Assembly (NCBI RefSeq): GCF_001422045.1
Contig: NZ_LMLW01000010.1
Span: forward strand, 280,756-344,755
Direction: 5' to 3'
Length of the DNA stretch: 64,000 bases
Source of the DNA: Sphingomonas sp. Leaf242
Lineage (GTDB): Bacteria; Pseudomonadota; Alphaproteobacteria; Sphingomonadales; Sphingomonadaceae
Below the pieces are notes generated by a model. The model saw nothing but the letters and a program-made list of their open reading frames with translations, made no database searches and had not been told where the DNA came from. Of the stretch, positions 1-8,619 are shown piece by piece. Numbering within the stretch: position 1 is the first letter of the stretch; each line of letters starts with the position of its first letter. A program made the translations under genes and the position numbers.

Positions 1-2
1 GG

Positions 3-1676
3 CTGACCCCGGCGGAACTGCGTTCGGGCCGACCGATCATCGGCATCGCCCAGTCGGGCAGCGACCTGTCGCCGTGCAACCGCATCCATCTCGAACTCGC
101 CAAGCGCACGCGCGACGGCATCCGTGACGCTGGCGGCATCGCGATGGAGTTTCCGGTCCACCCGATCTTCGAGAATTGCCGGCGTCCAACCGCGGCGCTC
201 GATCGCAACCTGGCGTATCTGGGGCTGGTCGAGACGCTCTACGGCTATCCGATCGATGCCGTCGTTCTGACCACCGGGTGCGACAAGACCACGCCGAGCG
301 GGATCATGGCGGCGTCGACCGTCGATATCCCGGCAATCGTGCTGTCGGGCGGGCCGATGCTCGACGGCTGGCATGACGGCGAACTCGTCGGCTCCGGCAC
401 GGTGATCTGGCGGAGCCGGCGCAAGCTGGCCGCGGGCGAGATCGACGAGGAGGAGTTCCTCAACCGCGCGACCGACAGCGCGCCGTCCGCCGGGCATTGC
501 AATACGATGGGCACGGCGTCGACGATGAACGCGGTGGCGGAGGCCTTGGGTCTGTCGCTGACCGGGTGCGCGGCGATCCCCGCGCCCTACCGCGAGCGCG
601 GGCAGATGGCGTACGAGACCGGCCGGCGGATCGTCGAGATGGCGTACGAAGATCTGCGCCCGTCGAAGATCCTCACGCGCGACAGCTTCCTCAACGCGAT
701 CCGCGTGGTCAGCGCGATTGGCGGGTCGAGCAACGCGCAGCCGCACATCATGGCGATGGCGCAGCATGCTGGCGTGACGCTGTACCCGGAGGACTGGTCG
801 GATCATGGCTACGACCTGCCGTTGCTGGTCAACATGCAGCCGGCGGGCAAGTATCTCGGCGAACGCTTTCACCGCGCCGGCGGCGTGCCCGCGGTGCTCC
901 ACGAGCTGATCGCAGGCGGAAAGCTCGACACGTCTTGCCTGACCGTCACCGGCCGGTCGATCGGTGAGAACATCGCCGGGCGCGAGACGCGCGACCGCGA
1001 GATGATCAAGCCGTTCGACGCGCCGATGATGGAACGGGCCGGCTTCCTGGTGCTCAAGGGCAACCTGTTCGACTTCGGGATCATGAAGACGTCGGTGATC
1101 TCGCCGGCGTTCCGCGCGCGCTATCTCTCGACGCCGGGGGCGGAAGATCGGTTCGAGGCGCGGGCGATCGTGTTCGAGGGCTCGGACGATTATCACCACC
1201 GGATCAACGATCCCGCGCTCAAGATCGACGAGGGCTGTATCCTGGTGATCCGCGGCGCGGGGCCGATCGGCTGGCCGGGTTCGGCGGAAGTCGTCAACAT
1301 GCAGCCACCCGACGCGCTGATCCAGCGCGGCGTGCTCGCGCTGCCGACACTCGGCGACGGGCGGCAGTCGGGCACGTCGGACAGCCCGTCGATCCTGAAC
1401 GTCTCGCCTGAGAGCGCGGTCGGCGGCGGACTGTCATGGATCCGGACGGGCGACGTGGTGCGGATCGATCTGGTCGCGGGCACGTGCGATGCGCTGGTCG
1501 CGCCGGACGAGATCGCGCGACGCAAGGGCGAGGGGCTGCCCCCTGTGCCCGAAAGCAATACGCCGTGGGAGGAACTGTACCGCGAAAAGACCGGGCAGCT
1601 CGCCGAGGGTGGCGTGCTCGACTTCGCCGTGAAATATCGTGGGATTTCCGCGAAAACGCCGCGACATAACCACTGA
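3..1676 (+). CDS. xylD: D-xylonate dehydratase, IlvD/Edd family (5' end outside window)
   Basis: Iron-sulfur dehydratase of the IlvD/Edd family, expected to convert D-xylonate to 2-keto-3-deoxy-xylonate in the oxidative xylose pathway. The frame is open from base 3 and reads PIIGIAQSGSDLSPCNRIH, typical of sugar-acid dehydratases rather than biosynthetic IlvD. Cluster-ligand motifs TTGCDKTTPSG and GHCNTMGTASTMN are intact, as are PIGWPGSAEVVNMQ and SAVGGGLSWIRTGD near the C-terminus. 557 residues are visible; the family is usually about 590, so roughly 35-40 N-terminal residues lie outside the window. It faces the xylX-xylB-xylC operon, which supports the xylonate assignment, although L-arabonate or another sugar acid cannot be excluded by sequence alone. 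Confidence 0.85.
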   Translation: MTPAELRSGRPIIGIAQSGSDLSPCNRIHLELAKRTRDGIRDAGGIAMEFPVHPIFENCRRPTAALDRNLAYLGLVETLYGYPIDAVVLTTGCDKTTPSGIMAASTVDIPAIVLSGGPMLDGWHDGELVGSGTVIWRSRRKLAAGEIDEEEFLNRATDSAPSAGHCNTMGTASTMNAVAEALGLSLTGCAAIPAPYRERGQMAYETGRRIVEMAYEDLRPSKILTRDSFLNAIRVVSAIGGSSNAQPHIMAMAQHAGVTLYPEDWSDHGYDLPLLVNMQPAGKYLGERFHRAGGVPAVLHELIAGGKLDTSCLTVTGRSIGENIAGRETRDREMIKPFDAPMMERAGFLVLKGNLFDFGIMKTSVISPAFRARYLSTPGAEDRFEARAIVFEGSDDYHHRINDPALKIDEGCILVIRGAGPIGWPGSAEVVNMQPPDALIQRGVLALPTLGDGRQSGTSDSPSILNVSPESAVGGGLSWIRTGDVVRIDLVAGTCDALVAPDEIARRKGEGLPPVPESNTPWEELYREKTGQLAEGGVLDFAVKYRGISAKTPRHNH

Positions 1677-1685
1677 GCGCAGTAC

Positions 1686-1710
1686 GGCCATCCCGTTTGC
1701 CGGGATGGCC
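1686..1710. terminator. Perfect hairpin between convergent genes
   Basis: GGCCATCCCG and CGGGATGGCC form a perfect 10-bp stem around a 5-base loop, placed between the stops of the dehydratase gene and the lactonase gene. The T-tract is poor on both sides, so bidirectional terminator function is inferred from position and stem strength. Confidence 0.6.
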
Positions 1711-1720
1711 AGACCGCGTC

Positions 1721-2602
1721 TTACAGCGTGACCGGCTCGACCGGAACGCCGGGGACCGTGACGCGGAAGGTGAACAGGTTGCCCGCGAGCGGCTGTTCCG
1801 CAAGCGCTGCGGCGTCGAGGCCCTTCGCCGCGGTCGTCGCATAGGCGGTCCGGCCGTCCGCGCCACCGAGCGCGATCTTGGTGATGTTCGCGACCGGAAA
1901 GCGCACGACATCGGTGCAGGTGCCGTCCGGCGCAAAGCGACGCGCCGCCCATCCGCCGAAGAAACCGACCCAGACGCCGCCTTCGGAATCACAGATCGCG
2001 CCGTCGGGATGGCCATCGTCGGGGCCCACGACGATGAACGGACGACGATTGTCGAGCGTGCCATCGGCACCGACCGTCCACGCGTCGATCTGCTTGCCGA
2101 GCGTGTCGACCGTGTAGAGCGTGCGGCCGTCAGGTGAAATCGCAGGGCCGTTGGTGATCGCGACGGGCGGCACGTCGGTCTGCGTCAACATGCCGTCATG
2201 CCAGTGATAGACGTGCCCGGACATCGCGGTCTCGGCATTGTCCATCGTGCCGAACCAGACCCGGCCATCGGGCGCGCGTGCCGCGTCGTTGAGGCGGTTG
2301 CCGGGCGTCTCGACGTGAACGGGTGCGAGCAGATCGAACGACCCCGTCGCCGGGTCGAACCGGTGCAGCCCGCCGCGGACACCGGCGAGAAAACCACCAC
2401 CGGTTTCAGGGATCACCCAGCCGACCTGATCGGGTGCTTCCCACGAGTTCAGCGATGCCGAGTCGGGATCGAACCGGTAGACGCAGGGCGCCTTGATATC
2501 GACGAACCAGAGCGCGCTGTCGCGAGCGACCCAGATCGGGCCCTCGCCGAGCGTTGCCGCGACGTCGCAGATGCTGGTCGCGACGACCGTGTCGTTCGGC
2601 AT
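1721..2602 (-). CDS. xylC: SMP-30/gluconolactonase family, probable xylonolactonase
   Basis: 293-residue SMP-30/gluconolactonase/LRE family protein, a metal-dependent six-bladed beta-propeller that would hydrolyse xylono-lactone to xylonate. Family signatures include the N-terminal LGEGPIW with the conserved metal-ligand Glu, RLNDAARAPDGRVWFGTM, and the TNGPAISPDGRTLYTVD strand pair. The ATG at 2602 was chosen because it lies one base after the stop of the upstream dehydrogenase gene, so the two are translationally close. It is the last gene of the xylX-xylB-xylC operon. The lactone specificity is inferred from neighbours; SMP-30 enzymes as a group are promiscuous. Confidence 0.83.
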   Translation of the reverse strand: MPNDTVVATSICDVAATLGEGPIWVARDSALWFVDIKAPCVYRFDPDSASLNSWEAPDQVGWVIPETGGGFLAGVRGGLHRFDPATGSFDLLAPVHVETPGNRLNDAARAPDGRVWFGTMDNAETAMSGHVYHWHDGMLTQTDVPPVAITNGPAISPDGRTLYTVDTLGKQIDAWTVGADGTLDNRRPFIVVGPDDGHPDGAICDSEGGVWVGFFGGWAARRFAPDGTCTDVVRFPVANITKIALGGADGRTAYATTAAKGLDAAALAEQPLAGNLFTFRVTVPGVPVEPVTL

Positions 2603-2603
2603 C

Positions 2604-3389
2604 TCAGCGCCACCCCGCATCGACGAAATAGTCGTGACCGGTGCACATCCGCGCGTCGTCGGAGGCGAGGAACAGCACCAGCGCCGCGACGTCGGCGGGC
2701 TGGACGCGGGTCTTGAGGCACTGCGCGGCGATGATCTCGGCCTCGCCCTCGGGGGTGTACCATTTCAGCTGGCGCGGCGTCTCGACATTGCCGGGGACGA
2801 TCGTGTTCACGCGGATACCGTCGCCGCCCAGATCGCGCGCCATCGCCCGCGTCATGCCCTCGATACCGGCCTTGGCGGTTTGATAGAGCATCAGTTCGGG
2901 CAGCGCGAGATGCCACGAGATCGATCCGAAGTTCAGGATCACGCCGCCGCCCGCACGCTTCATCGACGGCACCACAGCCTGGCCTGCGAAGAACAGGTGG
3001 CGCAGATTGGTCGCCATCCGCTCGTCCCAATATTCGGGCGTGATCTCCTCGATCGTATGGCGATCGTCGTTGGCGGCATTGTTGATCAGGATATCGATCC
3101 CACCGAGTTGGCTCTCGATTGTCGCCACCGTGGTCTTCAGCGCATCGATATCGCGTAGGTCGAGCGGCAGGAAGATCGGCGCGGTCGCGACCGCAGGCGT
3201 CAACGTGGCGATCAAATCGTGCGCGGCATCCTCGGCCATGTCGACGAACGCGACGTGCGCACCTTGCCGCGCGAACGCCTCGACCAGCCCGGCACCGATC
3301 CCCGACGCGCCGCCAGTGATCAGGACGCGTTTGCCCTTGAGGCTGGGATAGATCGCCGTCTGGTCGGCGGCTTGGGTCTTCTGCAGCAC
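2604..3389 (-). CDS. xylB: Short-chain dehydrogenase, probable D-xylose 1-dehydrogenase
   Basis: 261-residue classical SDR expected to oxidise D-xylose to xylonolactone with NAD(P)+. The nucleotide-binding motif TGGASGIG follows LKGKRVLI, NNAAND marks strand 4, and the catalytic Ser...YxxxK appears as SISW...YQTAK. The C-terminal SSDDARMCTGHDYFVDAGWR type ending is typical of this family. The GTG start at 3389 is preferred over an upstream ATG that would lie inside xylX: it sits 4 bases after the xylX stop behind a GGGAG-like ribosome site that overlaps the end of xylX. Sugar specificity (xylose versus arabinose) rests on the neighbouring xylX-type dehydratase. Confidence 0.82.
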   Translation of the reverse strand: MLQKTQAADQTAIYPSLKGKRVLITGGASGIGAGLVEAFARQGAHVAFVDMAEDAAHDLIATLTPAVATAPIFLPLDLRDIDALKTTVATIESQLGGIDILINNAANDDRHTIEEITPEYWDERMATNLRHLFFAGQAVVPSMKRAGGGVILNFGSISWHLALPELMLYQTAKAGIEGMTRAMARDLGGDGIRVNTIVPGNVETPRQLKWYTPEGEAEIIAAQCLKTRVQPADVAALVLFLASDDARMCTGHDYFVDAGWR

Positions 3390-3393
3390 GGGG

Positions 3394-4560
3394 TTACGCT
3401 CCCTGGTTCTTGGTTTGCGCCAGCAGGCCACGACCTGCCAGATTGCGCATGAGATCACCGATCCCGTAGTTCCACGGCGCGGCGTCCTTCGACGTCGTCA
3501 CCGGATTGACCAGCGCGCCGAGCTTAGGGTTCGAGATCGTGACGACATCGCCGACCGCATGCGTGAAGCCGCGGCCGGGCTCGTCGCGATCCTGCGTCGG
3601 CGCGAACAGCGTGCCGAGGAACAGCACGAAGCCGTCGGGATATTGATGCTCGCTCATCGCCTGGCGAACGAGGTCTTCGGGGTCGCGGCTGATCTGGTCC
3701 ATCGAACTGCTGCCTTCGAGCCGGTAGCCGTCGGCACCGTCGATCGTCAGCGCGATCTCGGATGCGCGGACGTCGTCCATCCCGAAGCTGTCGTCGAACA
3801 GGCGAATGAACGGCCCGAGCGAGCAGGACGCGTTATTGTCCTTCGCCTTGCCGAGCAGAAGTGCGCTGCGGCCTTCGAAATCGCGCAGATTGACGTCGTT
3901 GCCGAGCGTCGCACCGATCGTCTTGCCATTGCGGTCGACGACCAGCACGACCTCGGGCTCGGGATTGTTCCAGGTCGAGTCGGAGCGGATACCGACTTCG
4001 CCGCCCCAGCCGATCGTCGACAGCGTCGGGCTCTTGGTGAAGATCTCCGCATCCGGGCCGATCGCGACCTCGAGATATTGCGACCACATCCCGTCCTCGA
4101 TCAGCGCCGCTTTCAGCGCGGCCGCTTCGGGCGATCCGGGCACGACCGAGCGGATGCTGCCGCCGACGCGTTCTTCGAGACGCGTGCGGACCGCCGCCGC
4201 CGCCGAGGCATCGCCGCGGGCGCGTTCTTCGATGACGCGTTCGAGCGCGGAGACCGCGAACGTCACGCCGGACGCCTTGACGCAGTGAAGGTCGATCGGG
4301 CTCAGCAGTCGCGGCGTCGCGCCCGCGTCGACCGACAGCGACAGGTCGTCGAGATGGCCGAGATCGGTGCCGGCCGCCGTATCGAAACTGCCGGTCTCGA
4401 TCAGCGCCGCGACGGTCGGCGCCACGTACGACATGTCGTACACGCGTCCCCCGCGGACGATGACCGGGGTCGGTCCGTCACCCAGGTCGATCCGACCGAG
4501 CAAGGCCGCCTGTTCCCAATCGGCAGGCAACGCCCGCGCCGATGCGAATGCGATGTCCAC
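3394..4560 (-). CDS. xylX: FAH-family dehydratase, 2-keto-3-deoxy-xylonate dehydratase (XylX type)
   Basis: 388-residue fumarylacetoacetate-hydrolase family protein whose length and domain arrangement match Caulobacter XylX, which dehydrates 2-keto-3-deoxy-xylonate to 2-ketoglutarate semialdehyde. FAH-fold hallmarks are SGVTFAVSALERVIEER, the metal-site stretch NNPEPEVVLVVDRNG with its conserved Glu, and TLGNDVNLRDFEGRSALLL followed by KAKDNNASCSLGPFI. The GTG start at 4560 has a GGAGAGG ribosome site about 8 bases upstream; the nearby ATG is out of frame. It is the first gene of the xylX-xylB-xylC operon and lies directly downstream of a LacI-type operator. The final semialdehyde dehydrogenase of the pathway is not next to it. 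Confidence 0.85.
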   Translation of the reverse strand: MDIAFASARALPADWEQAALLGRIDLGDGPTPVIVRGGRVYDMSYVAPTVAALIETGSFDTAAGTDLGHLDDLSLSVDAGATPRLLSPIDLHCVKASGVTFAVSALERVIEERARGDASAAAAVRTRLEERVGGSIRSVVPGSPEAAALKAALIEDGMWSQYLEVAIGPDAEIFTKSPTLSTIGWGGEVGIRSDSTWNNPEPEVVLVVDRNGKTIGATLGNDVNLRDFEGRSALLLGKAKDNNASCSLGPFIRLFDDSFGMDDVRASEIALTIDGADGYRLEGSSSMDQISRDPEDLVRQAMSEHQYPDGFVLFLGTLFAPTQDRDEPGRGFTHAVGDVVTISNPKLGALVNPVTTSKDAAPWNYGIGDLMRNLAGRGLLAQTKNQGA

Positions 4561-4580
4561 GATGTCATCCTCTCCGAAAT

Positions 4581-4618
4581 TGTTAGCGTTACCGTATGTT
4601 GCTTGGCGGAGTCGTCAA
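4581..4618 (-). promoter_or_regulatory. Promoter with XylR/LacI-type operator for xylX-xylB-xylC
   Basis: Reading towards xylX, a TTGACG -35 element (4613-4618) is followed after 16 bases by TACGGT (4591-4596), and the -10 overlaps GGTAACGCTAACA (4581-4593). That word differs by only a base or two from the LacI-family XylR operator I remember from Caulobacter xylose promoters (GGTAGCGCTAACA type). The overlap of operator and -10 fits repression relieved by the sugar. The -10 element itself is weak, so the promoter call is less secure than the operator. Confidence 0.6.
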
Positions 4619-4873
4619 GTCCCGGTTGGCCGTTGCGGATGCTATGCTATCCCCGGGCCATCCCGCGCAACCGCGATTATACGATCTTTGCCGTAAACCT
4701 GGATTGTGACCGATGCTTGAACGGCCATAGCAGGGGGGCAATGGATCGTCCGCTGCGCATACCTCCGAGATGTATCGTACCAGCGAGGTGTAGGATCAGT
4801 CGCCTCAGAACGCGATCTCACATGGCACGGTAACGATATCATCCGTGCGAGATACGGGACCGGCGGCGGCAAT
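4619..4873. other. Gene-free spacer upstream of the xyl promoter
   Basis: About 255 bases between the xyl promoter and the tRNA gene. No open frame with a plausible start and ribosome site, no strong hairpin with T-tract and no repeat of the families found elsewhere in the window was recognised here. Confidence 0.4.
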
Positions 4874-4950
4874 TGGCGCGCCCGGAGGGAGTCGAACCCC
4901 CGACCGAGGAGGTAGAAGCTCCTTGCTCTATCCAACTGAGCTACGGGCGC
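4874..4950 (-). tRNA. tRNA-Arg (anticodon TCT), CCA encoded
   Basis: The reverse strand folds as a cloverleaf: acceptor GCGCCCG/CGGGCGC, D arm AGCTCAGTTGGATAGAGC, anticodon stem AGGAG/CTCCT closing a 7-base loop CTTCTAC with anticodon TCT, and a T arm containing GGTTCGACTCC. A discriminator G and an encoded CCA follow the acceptor stem, giving 77 bases. TCT reads AGA, a rare codon in this GC-rich genome. Confidence 0.93.
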
Positions 4951-5010
4951 GCGCTGAAGTCCGATTAGCGTGGATTGCGCGCGCTTGGAACCGTCATCAT
5001 AACGCGCCGC

Positions 5011-5772
5011 ATGGATATCGATCAGGGCAGGGGCGTCGCGGCGGACGCCATCGGAGTCGCCGCGAGCGACGTGTCGGGCGGGCAGTTCCGCTATTATGAT
5101 TTCGTCATGGCCGCGTTCGTAACGATCCTGTTGCTGTCGAACGTCATCGGCGCAGGCAAGCGCGCGGTGATCGACCTGCCGTTCATCGGCGCATGGCCGT
5201 TCGGCGCGGGGATCCTGTTCTTTCCGGTCAGCTATGTGATCGGCGACGTGCTGACCGAAGTCTACGGCTACGCGCGGGCGCGGCGCTGCATCTGGGCAGG
5301 GTTCGGCGCGATGCTGTTCATGGTATTCATGTCGGCAGTCGTCGTCGCGTTGCCGCCCGACAAGGGGTGGACCGGGCAGGCGGCATACGAATCGGTGTTC
5401 GGACAGGTCCCGCGGATCGTGTTCGCGTCGATCTGCGCGTTCTGGGTCGGCGAGTTCGCCAACAGCTTCGTGCTGGCGCGGATGAAGATCTGGACGCAGG
5501 GGCGGATGCTGTGGACGCGGACGATCGGGAGTACGGTCGTGGGGCAGGCGTTCGACAGCCTGATCTTCTACCCGCTCGCCTTCTACGGCGCGCCGGACTG
5601 GCCCGTGGAGGCGATGCTGATGGTGATGGTCAGCCAGTTCCTGCTGAAGGTGTCGTGGGAGGTGCTGCTGACGCCGCTGACGTATGTCGCGGTGGGGTGG
5701 CTGAAGCGCCGCGAGGGTGTCGATGTGTATGATCGAGGGACGGACTTCTCACCGTTCCGGACTCGGGTTTGA
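5011..5772 (+). CDS. yhhQ: Queuosine-precursor transporter (YhhQ/VUT family)
   Basis: About 253 residues of a multi-spanning inner-membrane protein of the queuosine precursor transporter (formerly DUF165, YhhQ) family, which imports preQ0/preQ1-type bases for tRNA modification. Family-typical segments are VTILLLSNVIGAGK in the first helix, GILFFPVSYVIGDVLTEVYGY, FANSFVLARMKIWT, and the conserved TRTIGSTVVGQAFDSLIFY. At least six hydrophobic helices are visible. The ATG at 5011 is chosen over one at 4975, which would begin close to the tRNA. It stands alone, ending in a repeat-type palindrome that separates it from the convergent pur genes. Confidence 0.88.
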   Translation: MDIDQGRGVAADAIGVAASDVSGGQFRYYDFVMAAFVTILLLSNVIGAGKRAVIDLPFIGAWPFGAGILFFPVSYVIGDVLTEVYGYARARRCIWAGFGAMLFMVFMSAVVVALPPDKGWTGQAAYESVFGQVPRIVFASICAFWVGEFANSFVLARMKIWTQGRMLWTRTIGSTVVGQAFDSLIFYPLAFYGAPDWPVEAMLMVMVSQFLLKVSWEVLLTPLTYVAVGWLKRREGVDVYDRGTDFSPFRTRV

Positions 5773-5780
5773 TGGCCGTC

Positions 5781-5863
5781 CGTCATCCCAGCGAACGCTG
5801 GGATCCAGAGCCAAAGGCGGATGCCCTCGTGGCTCTGGATCCTGGGTCGAGCCCAGGATGACG
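5781..5863. repeat. Palindromic intergenic repeat, family A
   Basis: Left arm CGTCATCCCAGCGAACGCTGG... (5781-5812) is largely the reverse complement of the right arm (5831-5863), ending in CCCAGGATGACG. It lies between convergent stops. A second member with the same outer GTCATCC...GGATGAC ends is at 37434-37518. Such elements in sphingomonads are REP-like; here it may also terminate both flanking genes. Confidence 0.75.
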
Positions 5864-5868
5864 AAGGG

Positions 5869-6537
5869 TCAGGCGCTAACGGCTTCGAGCAAGCCCTCGA
5901 ACAAGCGCCGTCCGTCGGTGCCGCCGTGCGCCGCCTCGATACGACGCTCCGGGTGCGGCATCATGCCAAGCACGTTGCCCTTGTCGTTCAGCAAGCCGGC
6001 GATGCTGCGTGCGGAACCGTTGACGCTCTCGGCGTAGCGAAACGCGACGCGGCCTTCGCCTTCGAGGCGGTCGAGCGTCTCGGTGTCGGCGAAGTAGTTG
6101 CCGTCGTGATGTGCGACCGGGAAGGAGACACGCTCGCCGGCGGTGTAGCCCGAGGTGAAGGTCGAACTCGCCGTCTCGACCGTCAGCGCAACATCGCGGC
6201 AGACGAAGTTCAGCCCCTCGTTGCGCATCAGCGCGCCGGGCAGGAGTCCCGCTTCGGTCAACACCTGGAAGCCGTTGCAGATGCCGAGCACGGGCAGACC
6301 CTTGCCCGCCTGCTCGACGACCGCGCGCATGATCGGCGACCGCGCCGCGATTGCGCCCGAGCGGAGGTAGTCGCCGTACGAGAACCCACCCGGGACCGCG
6401 ACCAGACCCACATCCGCCGGCAAGTCCGCATCACCGTGCCAGACCATGAGCGGCTTGACGCCGGTCACCGCCTCCAGCGCGACGGCGATGTCGCGGTCAC
6501 AGTTGGAGCCCGGAAAGACGATGACGGCAGTTTTCAT
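5869..6537 (-). CDS. purQ: Phosphoribosylformylglycinamidine synthase, glutaminase subunit
   Basis: 222-residue class I glutamine amidotransferase subunit of FGAM synthase, step 4 of de novo purine synthesis. The N-terminus [15 protein letters not shown] is diagnostic of PurQ; the nucleophile cysteine lies in [12 protein letters not shown], and the catalytic His/Glu in MMPHPERR. It would work with PurS (adjacent) and the small-type PurL, which is not in the window. The start at 6537 overlaps the purS stop by 4 bases (ATGA), indicating translational coupling in a purC-purS-purQ operon. Confidence 0.97.
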   Translation of the reverse strand: MKTAVIVFPGSNCDRDIAVALEAVTGVKPLMVWHGDADLPADVGLVAVPGGFSYGDYLRSGAIAARSPIMRAVVEQAGKGLPVLGICNGFQVLTEAGLLPGALMRNEGLNFVCRDVALTVETASSTFTSGYTAGERVSFPVAHHDGNYFADTETLDRLEGEGRVAFRYAESVNGSARSIAGLLNDKGNVLGMMPHPERRIEAAHGGTDGRRLFEGLLEAVSA

Positions 6538-6764
6538 GCGCGCTCGACCCGGTAATTCTCGATCACCGTGTTGGCGAGCAACTTGCGGCACATGCCGTCG
6601 ATCGTCGCGTCGTCGGTATCGTCGGCGACCTCCAGTTCGATCAGCTTGCCCTGGCGGACGTCCTGTACGCCTTCGAAGCCGAGGCTGCCGAGTGCGTGAT
6701 GGATCGCCCGGCCCTGCGGATCGAGCACGCCGGGCTTCAATGTCACGAAAACCTTGAGTTTCAT
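6534..6764 (-). CDS. purS: Phosphoribosylformylglycinamidine synthase subunit PurS
   Basis: 76-residue PurS, the small structural subunit of the three-component FGAM synthase that bridges PurL and PurQ and helps channel ammonia. Characteristic sequence: [21 protein letters not shown] at the start, [19 protein letters not shown], and a C-terminal [16 protein letters not shown]. Its start is immediately after the purC stop, with no intervening bases, and its stop overlaps the purQ start, so the three are almost certainly one transcript. Presence of purS implies the short PurL type elsewhere. Confidence 0.96.
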   Translation of the reverse strand: MKLKVFVTLKPGVLDPQGRAIHHALGSLGFEGVQDVRQGKLIELEVADDTDDATIDGMCRKLLANTVIENYRVERA

Positions 6765-7544
6765 TTACTTGCCCCGGTTCTTGCGATGCTTTTCGAGGTC
6801 GAGAACGGCGTTGTCCGCACCCTCGGGTAACAGGCCAAGACGGCGTGCAACCTCTTGATACGCCTCGACTTCACCACCGAGATCGCGACGGAAGCGATCC
6901 TTGTCCATCTTCTCGTTGGTTTCCATGTCCCACAGGCGGCAGCCATCGGGGCTGATCTCGTCGGCGAGGATGATGCGACCAAAGTCGTTGTCGAAGATGC
7001 GGCCGAATTCGAGCTTGAAGTCGACCAGGCGGATGCCGACGCCGGCGAACAGCCCGCACAGGAAATCGTTCACGCGGATCGCGAGGTCGGCGATGTCGTG
7101 CATCTCCTCCTGGCTCGCCCAGCCGAACGCGGCGATGTGTTCGTCGGAGATCATCGGATCGCCGAGCGCATCGTCCTTGTAGTAATATTCGATGATCGTG
7201 CGAGGCAGCTTGGTGCCCTCCTCGATCCCGAGGCGGGTCGAGATCGAGCCCGCGGCGACGTTACGCACGACGACTTCGATCGGCACGATCTCGACCTGGC
7301 GGATCAGCTGCTCGCGCATGTTGAGGCGGCGAATGAAGTGCGTCGGCACGCCGATATGATCGAGCAGCGTGAAGATGTGCTCGGAAATCCGGTTGTTGAG
7401 CACACCCTTGCCGTTGATCGTGCCCTTTTTCTGGGCATTGAACGCGGTCGCGTCGTCCTTGAAATACTGGATCAGCGTGCCCGGCTCGGGACCCTCGTAG
7501 AGGATCTTGGCCTTGCCTTCGTAGATCTGGCGGCGGCGAGCCAT
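6765..7544 (-). CDS. purC: SAICAR synthase (phosphoribosylaminoimidazole-succinocarboxamide synthase)
   Basis: 259-residue PurC, which ligates aspartate to CAIR using ATP in purine synthesis. The sequence opens [18 protein letters not shown], a classic PurC N-terminus; ATP-fold and substrate segments include [39 protein letters not shown] and the signature [10 protein letters not shown] followed by [14 protein letters not shown]. Full length for the bacterial monofunctional enzyme (about 240-260 residues). It is first in the purC-purS-purQ operon; about 150 upstream bases without a gene must hold the promoter, but I cannot identify an operator there. Confidence 0.97.
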   Translation of the reverse strand: MARRRQIYEGKAKILYEGPEPGTLIQYFKDDATAFNAQKKGTINGKGVLNNRISEHIFTLLDHIGVPTHFIRRLNMREQLIRQVEIVPIEVVVRNVAAGSISTRLGIEEGTKLPRTIIEYYYKDDALGDPMISDEHIAAFGWASQEEMHDIADLAIRVNDFLCGLFAGVGIRLVDFKLEFGRIFDNDFGRIILADEISPDGCRLWDMETNEKMDKDRFRRDLGGEVEAYQEVARRLGLLPEGADNAVLDLEKHRKNRGK

Positions 7545-7698
7545 GCGCGGTCCCCTGGAAATCGAGCGATGAAAATCGAGCGGCCCCAGCCTACGCGAGA
7601 TCGTTCGCGAAGCCGAGGCCGGAATAGGCCGCGCCTATAGGCGAAGGGTGCGGGGGGTGCAATCGCGGCGCATGACTGCCCGGGAAAACTACCCGACG

Positions 7699-8556
7699 TC
7701 ATCGCAAGGGCGGTGACGACGTGTCATGGGCAGTCGGGCGTGGTCCGGTGAGTCGGCGATCGACGCGTGCTGACAATTCCGTCCACCAACGCTGGATCCA
7801 ACGCCGCCAAACCAGCACGGCGAGCAAGAGCACTACCAGTGGCGGACCAAGCGCTGCCAGCACCCAAAGCAGCGCCGTCACGGTCAATCCGATCGAGCCC
7901 AGCGCCGTGTCGCCCGCATCCTGCAGGCGATCGACCAGGCCGGTCCCTCGGCCGGTCGTATAGTTGAACGACATCGGCGTATTGGCGAGACTTTCGCGCT
8001 GTTCGGATGCCGTCGCGGCCGCCGCCGTGGCTTGGCCCTGCGCGACCGCCTGTTGCTGGCGGAGTTCGGCACGTTCGCGCGGGGACAGATCGACGCGGGC
8101 TAGTTCGCGGTCGATCCGAGCGCGTTCGGCCGCGACGTCGGTCCGTTCGGTGGCGGTCGCCGCGGCGGCGGTGGCGACATCGGTGCCGCTGATATCGGCC
8201 CCCGTCAACGTCGCGCCGACGCTCTCCGCCTGCTTCACCCCGGCCCGACCAAAGGCACGCGCCAACGGGGCCGCGATCTTGACCGACAGGTTCGCGCTGA
8301 CGTCGCCTTGTTGCCCAACCGTGTAGCGCAATCCCGTTATACGGCAGCGTGTTGCCCCGAGCCGTTCGCACGCGCGCGCATGTTCCTCTTGCAGATCCGA
8401 GATCCGCGACGAGGGAAGCGTCAGGTCATAGCTATAGTCGAATGCAACCCCGGCAACGGAATTACCGGCAATATCGGGTTCTCCGGCGCTACTTTCGGGG
8501 GCCTTGCTGCACCCAGCCAGGGACAACGCGATGGCGCTACTAACAACCCACTTCAT
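7699..8556 (-). CDS. DUF4349 domain lipoprotein
   Basis: 285 residues. The start at 8556 gives a lipoprotein signal, MKWVVSSAIALSLAGC, with a lipobox LAGC, so the protein should be acylated and exported. The rest matches the DUF4349 layout: a beta-rich N-terminal part around the SYDLTLPSSRI segment, a long Ala/Glu/Arg coiled-coil-like helix (about residues 150-205), and one transmembrane helix near the C-terminus (ALLWVLAALGPPLVVLLLAV) followed by a basic tail. Function of the family is unknown; a role in envelope organisation is only a guess. It lies downstream of kynU in the same direction, separated by about 60 bases. Confidence 0.75.
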   Translation of the reverse strand: MKWVVSSAIALSLAGCSKAPESSAGEPDIAGNSVAGVAFDYSYDLTLPSSRISDLQEEHARACERLGATRCRITGLRYTVGQQGDVSANLSVKIAAPLARAFGRAGVKQAESVGATLTGADISGTDVATAAAATATERTDVAAERARIDRELARVDLSPRERAELRQQQAVAQGQATAAAATASEQRESLANTPMSFNYTTGRGTGLVDRLQDAGDTALGSIGLTVTALLWVLAALGPPLVVLLLAVLVWRRWIQRWWTELSARVDRRLTGPRPTAHDTSSPPLR

Positions 8557-8619
8557 GGACAGTCCCCCGTGATCTATCCAAACACTATCGATTAAACTAG
8601 GATATGCCGTCAAGCGTGC

